Made by a program: the position numbers and the translations under genes. Positions 37,017 to 48,856 of a DNA stretch of 64,000 bases are shown here, one piece after another. Source of the DNA: Calendula officinalis. Taxonomy: Eukaryota; Streptophyta; Magnoliopsida; Asterales; Asteraceae. The notes under the pieces were generated by a model. It was not told the origin of the DNA and did no database searches. It worked only from the letters and a program-made list of their open reading frames with translations. Within the stretch, counting starts at the first letter, position 1; every line of letters begins with the position of its first letter. The DNA lies in the NCBI GenBank assembly GCA_963853835.1, contig OY970830.1, positions 38,153,966 through 38,217,965 of the forward strand, read 5' to 3'.

Positions 37017-38318
37017 ATGATGCATACAATTTAAAAGTAATTAGAATATTATTAACATGCTTATTAAATACAAAAATAATGAAGAAATTTAAATGAAAAT
37101 TACTTCATTTTTTCAAGGTAATTTTATTTAGTTTGTTAATGTTATTTTTTGCGTTATATATCATACAGAAAACTTAAACAACAATTTGAGAATTTGAGTT
37201 ATATATAAGAGTTTTGAGTTAAAATATCAATTATTAAGATAACATATTAGTAAATAAGCTAAACGGAATCAAAGATCCAAAATTTGTTAAAATTTTGGTC
37301 GAATATTTATAATCAAGGTAATCTTTATTAAGTAACATTGTTAAACATTAATATCAAAGATTCAAAATTTTTAAATTTGTCAATCCGGATTTTAGGGAAA
37401 TTTGAATTTAAAATTTTGACTTTCTTTTATGAAAAAAATAAGGTAGATAATTATGGAATTGATAAAATCAATTGAATGTGGAGATTGTATGTATAAATAA
37501 ACCGGATATTCATAAACTCAAATTAAAATTATCTAGAGATTGTCAACTGGTATGAAAATTATGTAGAAGATTAATGGATAGTTAAATAAAATAAATTAAA
37601 ACAAAAAAAATCATGAAATGTCTACTGAAGTGTGTTCTGTTATAAATGGTAAAGCTCAGCACCATTGGATTGGTCCGGATAATATACCTTTTTTATATGA
37701 TAGAATAATATATCCGAAATAATACAGCTATATTAGTTATTGTATTTGAATGGAATTTATATGATAGAATAATTTCGGGTATCTTTTGACGTGATTATGT
37801 TTGTTACCATAAATGCAGGAGTTTTGATTTGAACACCAAAAGGATTTGTTCATGAAATGCGTGGGCCAATCGGAGAATTACACGTGGCAAAACCGGCCAA
37901 TGAGAGAGCTCAGAATTGCCTAGTTGTCAAACCCAAGTCAAATTAGGGCTCAAAATGCATGTATACATATAAATACATATATGTATATATACATATACAT
38001 TCATACCATAGACATATATATGTGCATATTCATGCCCGATATATATATATGTATATATATACACATGCATTTTACGTAACTTGCATTTTCAGTCGTAACT
38101 TGCATTTTCGGTCAGAATTTGCATTTTCATTTACGAAAATGCATATGCATTCCGTATAAATATATATGAACATATGTATATATATGGCATGAATATATAT
38201 GTATATATACATATATGTATATTTTACGAAAATGCATTGCTTCTTCAAATAAGGATGTTTCTTTCTTGATCCTTATTCATAACATAAATACGTGAGATGG
38301 GGTGATAACTCAATTTTT
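37017..38318. other. AT-rich spacer with TATATGTATA-rich patch
   Basis: No gene. 37955-38225 is a degenerate run of ATATATGTATATATAC words with GCATTTTCGT phrases (gcattttacg, gcattttcgg, gcattttcat) and forms several local inverted repeats. Confidence 0.45.
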
Positions 38319-38545
38319 GGCAAGAATTATAAGGATAATTCTCAAAACCAATCGTTTAAGAAAATTGGATGATTATCAGAAATTTTGGATTATATCAAAA
38401 TAATGATCCAATTTTTCTTAAACGATCGATTAAGAACTATCCTCACAATTCTCACCAAATCCCAAATTCGAATAATGATCCAATTTTTCTTAAACGATCG
38501 GTTAAGAACTATCCTCATAGTTCTCACCAAATCCCAACCCATGAC
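38319..38545. mobile_element. Small foldback element with a duplicated right arm
   Basis: The left arm (ggataattctcaa, cgtttaagaaaattggat) is inverted relative to two successive right arms at about 38399-38464 and 38473-38541. Each of these reads AATGATCCAATTTTTCTTAA then ACGATCG.TTAAGAACTATCC and TCTCACCAAATCCCA. It looks like a MITE whose right end was tandemly duplicated. Confidence 0.6.
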
Positions 38546-38987
38546 ATAAGTATCTGATACAATACTAAAAATCAAATAATCACTATCACAAGGTGATGTT
38601 GGCTTATAAATAAATATCTGATATAAAAGCAGATGTTACAAAAAACTGATGCAAATGTGAATATGTAGATGTGCACAAGTGCTCGAATCATGCACATTGA
38701 CTAGAATACCCTCAAATTCGTAAACTTGCAATTGCTCCAATTACTAAAATCATGTACATCTCATTGTTATAACCACTCGAAACACATGTTTTACTCATCA
38801 CAAACTATTAAAACACTGAAAAAACAAGCTTTTTAATTATATACACTTTATGGAGGGTATAAATGTCATAAGAAACCAACAAAACAAACATGGTCAATCC
38901 TATAGTTTCATCTATATACTTAAAATCAATGAAAAAACAACAGTTTGTTTTGTTAGCTACTTTCTTCTCATCTCCAAACCATAATTT

Positions 38988-40470
38988 TCACTGCAACAGT
39001 AACTGTTCTTCATCTTTCTGCAACTCACTCAATCTTCTTTTAGCAAAAACAGTGACCACAACAGTCGTCGCTATAGTTAACAGAAACCCAAAAACCGTAC
39101 AAAGGATTTGGGGTGCAGAAAGTGATTGGTGATCATCTGAAGCATCTGCTATAGTTCTTATCATTATACCCCTACAATAATTAAATCAAAATCATCAATA
39201 ACTAACAAAATTTAATCTTTTACTTCAATTTTTGCAAAGTTGCATTCTATATGACATTTGAAATAATTAGAATCAGATAATCAGTTGTAATAAAACCAGT
39301 TACGAAGATAAGATAGTAACAGACTATTAAGTGATTAATAAATTTTTTAGATTATTTTAAAGATTTAAAAGAATGACCCGACTTTTAACCGATCAATTTG
39401 TAATGCATGTAAAACTTACGTGTAAATTGCAACAAAAATCTCGGGCACCATTCCAACCAAAGTGCCCAACAAATACGGACCAAATTTAACATCCGTCGCT
39501 ACAGCACAATAATTATACACCATATATGGAAATGGTGAAATCCTCAATAATGCAACTGCTCTAAACTGATTAAACCAATTTCCTTCACCTGCTAATTTCA
39601 AAATAGAAGCTTTCTTCGGGTACCTTTCTAACCACCCCTATATAATAATTACAGAAATTGACAATTAAACTAATATAAATAACCAATATGTGTGATTTAT
39701 TGTTGAATTGTCATGAACTTACTTGAATTTTGTGGTAGAATAAGGAACCAATAAAATAAGGAAGTGAGGTGCCAATGGTGACTCCGGTGATGATCAAAAG
39801 AAACCCGAAGCCATAACCGAAGCTCATTCCGGCCACCCACATTGAAGGTGTAGATGGTATAAAAATTGTCGGGAATAATGCAACTGAAGCGAATATTAGA
39901 ACTGCTAACACTGGTTTGCAGAAAGTTTCTGTTTCCCAATTCAAAATCGGGATAACCTCCTGGAACAATTGAAATAGTTTAATCGGGTACATTTTCAGTA
40001 GAATCAATCGAATCACAAATTGATAGGATTAGATAAGAGAAATTTCAATTAGGGTTCTTATTTAAGAAGCAAATTAGGGGTTTTTTTTGGAGAGGGAAAT
40101 AACTCAATTAGGGTTAGTGAGTGGTTTATTTATAACATCAATAATCAAATAAGAACAGTTTGCTGATAATATAATGAAATTAACATACCTTATTCATTAA
40201 AAAAGGTCCAATCCATAGAAAGAAGCAAACCCCCAAAACAGCCAAAAAGATGAACACAAGAACAAGCTTTAACCACCACCAAATCGAACACCAAAAGCTA
40301 ACACCGACACTACTACAACCACTCGCCGACGAAGATGATGGCAAGGAACAACCGCCGCCACCTCCACCACCGCCGAAACCCTCCGGTTCGTTCAGAATTA
40401 CATAATCATCCTTAGGATCTTCAATCGCGATCTTCAACAGTGTAACTACATCACCCTCTTCATACGTCAT
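38988..40470 (-). CDS. TVP38/TMEM64 (SNARE-associated Golgi, VTT domain) membrane protein (4 exons, 306 aa)
   Basis: Exons 40470-40189, 39959-39723, 39637-39420 and 39171-38988 join in phase with GT-AG introns. The protein has a soluble acidic N-terminus, a Gly run (about residues 33-40), a first membrane helix (about 66-88), then the VTT/SNARE-associated domain with several helices. Family features include FPTIFIPSTPSMWVAGMSFG, the conserved arginine and prolines in LLRISPFPYMVYNY, and GMVPEIFVAIYTG. It ends with another helix and a KRRLSELQKDEEQ tail. Plant relatives sit in Golgi or other endomembranes; the family includes lipid scramblase-like proteins, so a role in membrane lipid or vesicle homeostasis is likely but not shown here. 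No breaks are seen. In Arabidopsis a gene of this family is the neighbour of the LRR kinase orthologue. Confidence 0.92.
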
Positions 40471-41037
40471 AATAATAAAAAATCAAAATCAGAATCGGAA
40501 TCTCGGCAATTTAACAAAATTAACTTTACGATCGGAGGTTTTGCAACTAGCCGTTAAAACAGTTCAGATGAAATTGAAACAAAAAGGGTGGATTATCTGA
40601 AACTGATCAAGGAATCGAAGAGAAGAAAGGTAAGAAATCGGGGAAACAAAATCGATTCGAATAGATTGATTGATAAGGAGTTTGGAAATTGAAGAACTTT
40701 GAAGGTAAGGTCGGTGGTTATGGGAAATATAGTGACTGGAACTCTCGGCTTCAGTTATTTAATCAAGTAAATTTCACCCAACTACTTTTGTATGATGACT
40801 AAAGAAAATGTCGACAATGAATTTTTATTAATAAAATAAAACTAAAAGATTAATTTTGTTATTACAGCTCTGGGTTGTTAACTTGTTATATACTCCCTCA
40901 ATTGTTGTCGAGATCATTTTTTAATTTTTTTGGTTATTTTGAAAGTATTTATAAAACAATAAGATTAGAATTATAACTTTTAAAAAATTAATTGGGAAAT
41001 GTTAGGTCCTATTTGATATAATCATTCAATAATTCAA
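40471..41037. other. Upstream region of the TVP38 gene
   Basis: Non-coding, with the putative promoter and leader of the minus-strand gene. No confident TATA box. AT-rich towards the foldback element at 41038. Confidence 0.45.
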
Positions 41038-42906
41038 GAGTAAATTACATGAATAGTCCTTTAGGTTTATAGCAAATTTCACCGATGGTCCTTTAGTTTC
41101 AAAAATTACACCGATGGTCCTTATTTTTGAAAGGCTTTTCACCGATGGTCCTTTACGAAAAAGTCAGTCTATTTTTCAAGTTAACTAACATCACATGTGA
41201 TGCACATGGGGGTATATTGGTCAATTTGTCTTTCCTAAAGGACCATTGGTGAAATTTGTTATAAACTTAAAGGACCATCCGTGTAATTTAATTGAGAAGG
41301 GGAAAGACAAATTGACCAAAATACCCCCATGTGCATCACATGTGATGTTAGTTAACTGAAAAAATAGACGGACTTTTTCGTAAAGGACCATCGGTGAAAA
41401 ACCTTTTAAAAATAAGGACCATCAGTGTAATTTTTGAAACTAAATGACCATTGGTGAAATTTGCTATAAACCTAAAGAGCGAATTACATCTAAGGTCCCT
41501 GTGGTTTACCACTTATTGCAGCTACAGTCCCTAAACTTCATTAAGTACACACTGGGAGTCCCTGGTGTTGCCACTTTGTTGCACCCGTAGTCCCTGAAGC
41601 AAACTGACATTAATTAATGCCGTTAAATCCCCCATGTGCACACCACATGATGGGTAGTATGGTAATTGTCCACCCCTTCCTCATATTTAAACCTGAGTAA
41701 ATTACATGGAAGGTCCCTGTGGTATACTACTTATTACAGTCTTAGTCCCTGATCTTCATTTATTACAACGGAAGTCCCTGGTGTATACACTTTGTTACAC
41801 GCATGTAGGCCTGTAAACGAACCGAACGTTCAACGAATCGTTTGTGAACCGTTCGGCGGGAGTTCATTTATGTTCGTTCGTTTAGCTAAACAAACGAACA
41901 CAAACAAGATTTTGTGTTTGTTTAGTTAAACAAACGAACACGAACAAATGCCTGTTCGTTCGTTCACGTTCGTGAACATCCGTTCGTGTTTGTTTGTTTA
42001 CGTTCGTTTGTTAGTGTTCGTTTGAGTTTGTTTATGTTTGTTTGTGTTTGTTTGTCTTTGTTTCGTGTTCGTTTGTGTTCGTTTGTGTTTGTTTCGTGTA
42101 CTTTTGTGTTTCTTTATGTTCGTTTGTGTTCGTTTATGTTAAGAAAATTTAGTGTTCACGAACGGTTCGTGAACTAGGGTAACAAACATAAACGAACAGA
42201 AACGAATATAAACAAACACAAACGTACACGAAACAAATACAAACGAACACAAACAAACATAAACAAACACAAACGAACACGAAAAAACACAAACAAATAC
42301 AAACAAACACAAACGAACATAAACAAACTCAAACGAACACTAACAAACGAACGTAAACAAACGAACACGAACGGATGTTCACGAACACAAACGAACGAAC
42401 GGGACTTTGTTCTTGTTCGTTTGTTTAACTAAACGAACACAAAATCTTGTTTGTGTTCGTTTGTTTAGCTAAACGAACGAACATAAACGAACTCCCGCCG
42501 AACGGTTCACAAACGATTCGTTGAACGTTCGGTTCGTTTACAGGCCTACATGCGTGTAACAAAGTGTATACACCAGGGACTTTCGGTGTAATAAATGAAG
42601 ATCAGGGACTAAGACTGTAATAAGTAGTATACCACAGGGACCTTCCGTGTAATTTACTCAGGTTTAAATATGAGGAAGGGGTGGACAATTACCATACTAC
42701 CCATCATGTGATGTGCACATGGGGGATTTAACGGCTTTAATTAACGTCCGTCTGCTTCAGGGACTACGGGTGCAACAAAGTGGCAACACCAGGGACTCCC
42801 AGTGTACTTAATGAAGTTTAGGGATTGTGGCTGCAATAAGTGGTAAACCACAGGGACCTTAGATGTAATTCGCTCAAACCTAAAGGACCATTCATGTAGT
42901 TTACTC
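41038..42906. mobile_element. Foldback element hosting a second foldback element
   Basis: The outer element starts GAGTAAATTACATGAATAGT (41038) and ends with the complement (42906). Its left arm (to about 41216) is mirrored from about 41296 to 41476 and 42876-42906, including 'caccgatggtcctt' repeats and 'catcacatgtgatg'. A third terminal-like copy lies in its centre (41240-41290). The right arm is interrupted by the 1.4-kb element at 41477-42875. No target duplication of the outer element is visible (ataattcaa versus taaaattta). Confidence 0.75.
41468..42884. mobile_element. 1.40-kb nested-palindrome foldback element, second copy, 9-bp duplication
   Basis: Element 41477-42875 is flanked by AAACCTAAA at 41468-41476 and 42876-42884. 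The three-module arms are the same as in the copy at 29082: outer GAGCGAATTACATCTAAGGT, middle GAGTAAATTACATGGAAGGT and inner GTAGGCCTGTAAACGAACCG. They are mirrored around a centre near 42170 of TTCGTTTGTG/CACAAACGAA repeats. The two copies are nearly identical in their arms, so this family was active recently. No coding frame longer than low-complexity repeats. Confidence 0.88.
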
Positions 42907-43414
42907 TAAAATTTATTTTGAATATGAGAAACTTTTTAATAATTATTCTGATTACTTAATAAGTTAGTTAAGATAGATGATTCATCACTTTTTTGTTGTG
43001 TCATTCAACATAAACTTCATTCAGATGCGTTGAATTCTTAATGATTCAACATTAAGCATTGAATGATTTCAGTTAGCTGCAAACAAACAAAACACTAATC
43101 TTTTACTACTAGATGCCACCATTTTATGGAAAATGATAATGACAACATTAAGAAGGCAAAATAACAAAAAACAACCCCCCCTGAATTTTAGGAATATTAC
43201 TTTTTTAATCAATGTGCAAGCTTTTTATGCATGTTAGTGACAGTCCTTAGGGCTGTCATTAACAAAACCCTATTTTTATTAATTAAATATGCATAATGAT
43301 TAGAAGATGAATCTTGGAACCTCAAAAACAACTACCGACTAAAGTCAATAGACCTGATATGATTGGGTATATTTGTTCAAGGACAATAGATTTTATATTA
43401 AGGGAAAAGTGAAT
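42907..43414. other. Spacer, nothing recognised
   Basis: Non-coding, no repeat ends seen. Confidence 0.4.
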
Positions 43415-43802
43415 GTATGGCTGTCACATACCTAAGTTTAGGTGTGTAACCATTCAAAACAATGTAATTTTTGATTAAAACACTTGAAAAATATCACATA
43501 AACCCATTAGTGCATCAAAGTACATCTAAACCCAAGCCCTAGGTGATCAAAACCCATTAAACCCCCATCTTCAAAATTGTCTTAATTATGTTTGTTTTGT
43601 AGTGGTGTTTCAAACTTCATGTTTCTTGAAATGTTGCTCATATTGAACACATGTGCAAATGTGTGTATGGTTTTTTTTTATTGTGCAAGTGTTTTAATAT
43701 GATTGGAAATTAGTAAACATTAGTAAAATTAAGTGTTAAAATCAAACACTACATAGTTTTGGATGGTTCCACACCTAAAGTTAGGTATATGACAGCCACA
43801 CA
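43415..43802. mobile_element. MITE-like inverted-repeat element
   Basis: The left end GTATGGCTGTCACATACCTA with AGTTTAGGTGTG is mirrored by the right end, whose complement reads GTGTGGCTGTCATATACCTA with ACTTTAGGTGTGG. About 388 bp with no coding frame. A target duplication is not evident, so the superfamily is open. Confidence 0.6.
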
Positions 43803-44743
43803 CTCACTATCTCTTATATTAATAGCTATTTAGTTAACGGACTAATCATTTATATATTCAATAATTACATGAAATATTCTAAAGGCGTCTTGAAGAACGA
43901 CATAATATATAGAACCCCGATGATTGAATAGAAATGTTAGGGCAAATTCTGGAAAAAATAGGTATGAAAATATACCATAGGATTTGATATAAGAAACCAA
44001 AAATGACTATATATTAGTAGTAAAATTAATGTCTCGTTATCAGTGAACATACTCACGAGCAACTTGTGATCTCATTGAAGATATTTGAAAGTGACTTGGT
44101 TTAAGTCTAACTTGAAATAATCGAGTATCATAATACTACTCAGATCATTCTCAACCGTTACATAAACTGATATAGTCAGTTGTTGTCAAATCAGCGTCAC
44201 GTCAGCTCACCCTACAACCCACATGAAACTGACGTACACATGCTAACAATACCTCTTCCCTTTAATTTTTTGGGACCCACCATTACAAAACACACACACA
44301 CGAAATACCCTTTTGGTCCCACCCATCAACTCACGAACATCACTCACTCTCATCTCCACACTGGCAGAAGGGAAAGTGTTATGTATATATTTTTATATAC
44401 ATAATTTTCGAACTATCGAATCGGATCGAACTTAATAGTGTCGAGTTGGGATAAAATGAGCTCGAAAGTATCAAGTTCAACAAGACTATCTTTGATTCAT
44501 AGGATCGAGCTTAGCTCAAAAGTCTCAACTAAAAACGAGCCTAGGCTTGGGATATAGCTCAGATGGGTTTCGATCTAATAGTGTGTAGATTCAACTTGGC
44601 TTCATTGTGCACCTACCTTACATCACCCTTTCAAAGCTGATATTATTTGTATTGTACACAAAGCCAGAATCGATTGTTTTCCATTCACATTATACACGCT
44701 ACTCAGGGTTAAGTATACTATAAAGTGTAAACCCGTTTAAACA
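43803..44743. other. Spacer with dispersed motif region
   Basis: No gene. 44186-44300 repeats the TGTCAAATCAGCGTCACG ... CTGACGTACACAT ... CCCACCATTACAAAA ... ACACACACAC layout seen near 23310. Confidence 0.4.
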
Positions 44744-44806
44744 TAGGATTTAAGGTGTTGCCCATGACCTATTGGTCATGGGTTCAAGTCCCATCATGGA
44801 CAAAAA
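44744..44806 (+). mobile_element. SINE internal fragment (box B region)
   Basis: GATTTAAGGTGTTG..CATGACC, ATTGGTCATGGGTTCAAGTC and CC.TC.TGGACAAAAAG match 45410-45472 of the full SINE. The box A part and the 3' half are missing. Confidence 0.65.
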
Positions 44807-45381
44807 GAGAGCATTTCAAAGGAAGCAACGGTAGGGGATGTCCACGTGGAAATCTAGTTATGATTTTAAATTTAAAAATTATTTAAGTGTTTAAAAATAG
44901 GTAATCATGTGGGGGGTTGCCGACGGTATAATGACGGCCACACTTGACAACCATCGCCTATTTATTGGCTTTTCCGTTGTCTAAAATTAACGCCGGTTTT
45001 TATTTTTATTTTTTAATATTTGAACTTTTATTTTTTAATTCAATGCAACAAAGTTTTCTTGTATTTATGTTTGTGAAATATGTGCTAGCCAATTTATTCT
45101 TAGAGCAAAATTTCTTGTAGCTTCTTTTACTCATTTGACTCGTTTGAGTACCTAGAACGACCATACAACCATCAACACATCAACATCGCAGTTCACCACC
45201 ATCGCTGAATTCAATACAACCATCATCACATCAAACATCGCGAATCAACATCATCAGTGAATTCAGTACAGTACAACATCAGCACATTAAACATCATTAT
45301 TCATCGCCATCACTTAGTGTCCATGCATCATTATACATTTTTACAACCACCATTACGTACATGCTTCTTAAAATGGCGTAT

Positions 45382-45564
45382 CATCACTTGTAGCCTAGTG
45401 GTATTCAAGGAGGATTTAAGGTGTTGACCATGACCTATTGGTCATGGGTTCAAGTCTCGTCGTGGACAAAAAGGTGGAAGGTTCGAGGGAAGGCATATTG
45501 CCCCTTGTGGATGTCACTGTCTAGGCTCGAACCACTAACTTACTAACTAGCCGTTTAAAAAAAA
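45382..45564 (+). mobile_element. tRNA-derived SINE
   Basis: Box A-like TAGCCTAGTGG (45391-45401) and box B GGTTCAAGTCT (45447-45457) are spaced 45 bp apart, longer than in a tRNA gene but usual for a derived SINE. A tRNA-unrelated body (GGTTCGAGGGAAGGCAT ... GGCTCGAACC) ends in an A-rich tail (TTTAAAAAAAAG). It would be transcribed by RNA polymerase III and copied by LINE machinery. No tRNA cloverleaf forms, so it is not a tRNA gene. Confidence 0.75.
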
Positions 45565-46728
45565 GTATAAACCCATTCAAAATTATACACGCTACTTCAA
45601 TAAACTTTGGTTGGTATTCACTTTGGAGATACGGATGACATTGTAGTTGTTTCATTTGGTTTGGAGATGGAGGAGAAAAGAGTTTGGGATATTTTTATAG
45701 ATATTGATATATTTATGTGTGTATATTATATGAAATTTACTAGTCTATAACCCGTGATAAATTACGGGTGACTTATAGAAATTTTTATAATTTTTTACTT
45801 CATTACAAATACATTATTCATTGATAATTATGTACTTTCAGAAAGTAACTCATGTACAAACATAATGCCAAATAGTGGACTTAGAAGGTAAGGTAAGGTG
45901 GCTTAAGCCATTTGGCCACCTATGCGCCACCTTTGCGCCACATCACTATTTCACATTTCACATTCAAAACTCCAAATACTCACTCTACCATCACTAAGTC
46001 ACTAACTAATAATACTATTTTATGGTCCCACCAAAATACCTCGCACTCACAAAATATCCTTAAAAAAACCTCTCTCTCTTCTCGCCAAACTTCAGACTTG
46101 AGGCTTCACTCACCCCACATAGAGTATGGTGGCTTGATGATGTGGATGTGAAAAACATGTCATCCATGCTATTAAATGAGCTCTAAATTGTGATATAAGG
46201 GTATGTTTGGTACAGGGAAAAGAAAGGTGAGAAATGGAAATAGAAACAAATCTCTTGTTTGTTTGTGTATGAGAAAAGGAGAAGAGGAGAAAAGTCATTT
46301 CCTATTCTCTATTTTTAATTCCCTCCCACATGAAGGGAAAAGGTGAGAATCCAAAAACTGGGAAACAAAAAAAAAAACACGGAGAATTGAAAATTCTCTC
46401 CCTCCTTCGAAACCTGATTCCTTCACCAGTTTATCCACTGTACGTCTTCTCCTCAACCATCATCCCTCCTTCGAAACCTGATTCCTTCACCAATTTATCC
46501 ACCGTATGTCTTCTCCTCAACCATCATCTTCTCCACAGACGATCGTCTTCTTCACAGATGTTGGCGGCTAGGGTTTGGAGGCGACTGATTTCAATTTTCC
46601 GGTGAAGGTAACTAGCAACCTATCTCTCTACTATCTCGATCTCTTTCTATGCTGGTGAAATTTGTATATTTGTTTTGAGATTAGACCAATCATAACCATT
46701 ACAGTTATGAGGAATTAACTTTTAAAAC

Positions 46729-47034
46729 TTGAATTACATTCACTCTGCAAATGTGATTCATACAGACCTAAAGCCTAGAAATTTGCTACTTAATGCAAAC
46801 TGTGATTTGAAAATTTGTGATTTTGAACTTGCTCAAACAAATGCTGAAAATGGTTTTATGACTGAATATGTTGTCACTAGATGGTATAGAGCTCCTGAGC
46901 TGTTACTCAATTCTTCAGATTCTATAGATGCCATGGATGCTTGGTTTGTTGCTTGTAATTTCATGGAACTTATGAACAAGAAACCTTTCTTTGCTGGTAA
47001 AGATCATGTGCATCAAAGGCACTTATTAACAGAG
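46729..47034 (+). pseudogene. Captured exon of an MPK4-type MAP kinase
   Basis: The frame reads [33 protein letters not shown], the MAP-kinase activation motif [20 protein letters not shown] and [12 protein letters not shown], ending at a GT donor (AACAGAG|GTATAT). It corresponds to one internal exon of TEY-type plant MAP kinases. Key catalytic residues are changed: HRD to HTD, DFG to DFE, and DVWSVGC to DAWFVAC. The ATP-binding N-lobe and the C-terminal part are absent. It lies on the strand opposite to the Helitron and is a dead captured fragment. Confidence 0.8.
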
Positions 47035-48740
47035 GTATATTTATATAACATATCATTAAAGGTTAACATATTACTAACTGGCTGTTAGTTCTCAATTGAG
47101 GTAAGTTGTATGATTGTTGAGATCCGTGGGGTTGATTTTGATCAATTTCCATGGAGTTAGAATATTGAACAAAATTCGTGATTTAGGTTACTGTATTGAT
47201 CAAAAACAATACTATTATGGATTCTATCATAAATTTAGTTATAGTAATTGAAGTTCTTGCATGAATAATAATCAAGCAATTCGTGATTTTGGTTAGTGAT
47301 TACCTTCAGAAAGTGGATTTAGGTTGATTTAGGTCAAATAGGTACCAATCGTAACTTGATTTAGGTTAAATAGGGACTGATTATAACTTGATTTAGGTTA
47401 ATAGTTGTGATAAAACTGTTGAAAGCTTATTTGTAGATCGAGATATTACTGGGGAAGAGTGATAAATTTGATGAACTGATGGCTGATGCTAAGGAAGAAA
47501 GGGAACATGCAAACTAGGCCTCTGAATATAGAACTGGTACCGACTGAACTGAATCAAACTGGCACCGAACCTCGGTCACCGGTCCAGTCCACGGTTCTTA
47601 AATTCTGGGACCCGCTGTTTGGGTCCGATTCGGTTATTAACCGATGGAAATGGTAAAGACCGACCGTACCCGATTACGATTATTATATATATGTTTGTTA
47701 AATGTAGAAAGCCTTCTTAAAATTATGTAATATGTATATGGAATTATGTTTCAATGTAGTTATGGAAATCTGTTTATATAAATAAATCAAGTGCATAGGT
47801 TTTATATTGTATGTACAAAGATTGTTCGAACAGTAGCTGAAAGAATGTTTGTACATTGATTTTTTAAACTTCTGAATGCAGTATGCTGCAAAACCAGGCA
47901 GTTCAAGAAAAAGATGATTTTTTTAATTCTATTTTTTTCCATATTTTTGTATATTATATGTTTTAATAATGATTGTTAAAAAAATATGTCCGCTAATGAT
48001 AAATTTGGTACAATTCTCTATTGATTTTTTTTGTTGTACCAAACAAGAGAAATGATTCTCTGTTACAATTCTCCGTTGCAAGTCTCCAATTCTCATTCTC
48101 AGACTAATTCTCTTTCTCTGCAATTCTATTCTCTGCAATCATTTCTCTGCATTTTCATTCTCTGTACCAAACGCACCCTAATAGCTTTTGTAATAGCATC
48201 ATTCACTATTAACTGCACCAAAATATAAATTTTGAGAAAATTTCTATACATTGCGACATTAATTTCTACTCAAATTGAATATAATCACAAAACCCTATAA
48301 AATTGTGTTAGTAAAAATCAAATCCTCTTCACGTAAAAGAAAAATCCTTCAAAGCTTAAAATTATGACCTTAAAGCTTTCATTGGGTTTAATCTTAACAC
48401 CAACAAACTTAAAATTTCGAGTAAAGTTGCTGTCATCTATGACATCCTTCAAAGAAACATTAATTGCAATATAATTTTCCTTCTCAATCTCCAATTTCTT
48501 AATAAACTCAATTAGACACATTAATATCGTTATAAGATCAGGATTTATACTTGCACGAAACACATTCAAGATATGATCTTTAGTTGAAATAAGCACTAAC
48601 TAATTATACCCGAATTACCCCTCTAACTCGTCCATATACACATTACATTAAAGAAATTAAATTACTATAGCATCTACTCATTTGGGTATTTCATATTAAA
48701 TTATTTTTTACATGATATTTAATGGGACAATTGTTAATTC

Positions 48741-48856
48741 AGTAGTCTTATCCGCATATCAGCAACATCTATTGCAATAGTACTTGCACGTTGTGCTAAC
48801 ACAACACCCATTGTTGCAGCTGCAAGTGTTGGTGCATCATTTATTCCATCACCAAT
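48741..48856 (-). pseudogene. Captured exon of an HMA1-type heavy-metal P-ATPase
   Basis: After an AG acceptor, the minus strand reads IGDGINDAPTLAAATMGVVL then AQRASTIAIDVADM. GDGINDAP is the hinge motif of P-type ATPases, and the LAAAT..GVVLAQRAS continuation fits the plastid heavy-metal ATPase HMA1 group. Only about 38 codons remain, with no phosphorylation (DKTG) or membrane parts. Same orientation as the Helitron, as expected for transduplicated sequence. Confidence 0.75.

Noticed and set aside
41986..42368. Open frames on both strands encoding Val/Leu/Phe/Cys-rich peptides (MFVCLRSF...)
   Set aside because: They are translations of TTCGTTTGTG/CACAAACGAA repeats in the palindrome centre, mirrored on the other strand. 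Not genes.
45391..45457. tRNA gene based on box A and box B
   Set aside because: Box spacing is larger than usual, no acceptor stem or cloverleaf forms, and an A-tailed body follows. It is a SINE.
46330..46605. 91-codon plus-strand frame ahead of the MAP-kinase fragment
   Set aside because: Made of two tandem 61-bp copies and ends before the kinase exon; no domain. Probably captured leader DNA, not a protein.
46729..47034. Functional MAP kinase gene
   Set aside because: Only one exon, with HRD and DFG destroyed and no N-lobe, inside a Helitron.
48318..48596. 92-codon minus-strand frame in the Helitron (SLKDVIDDSNF...)
   Set aside because: No recognisable family or splice context; AT-rich Lys/Ile bias fits chance. 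It might be a further captured piece, but I cannot support it.
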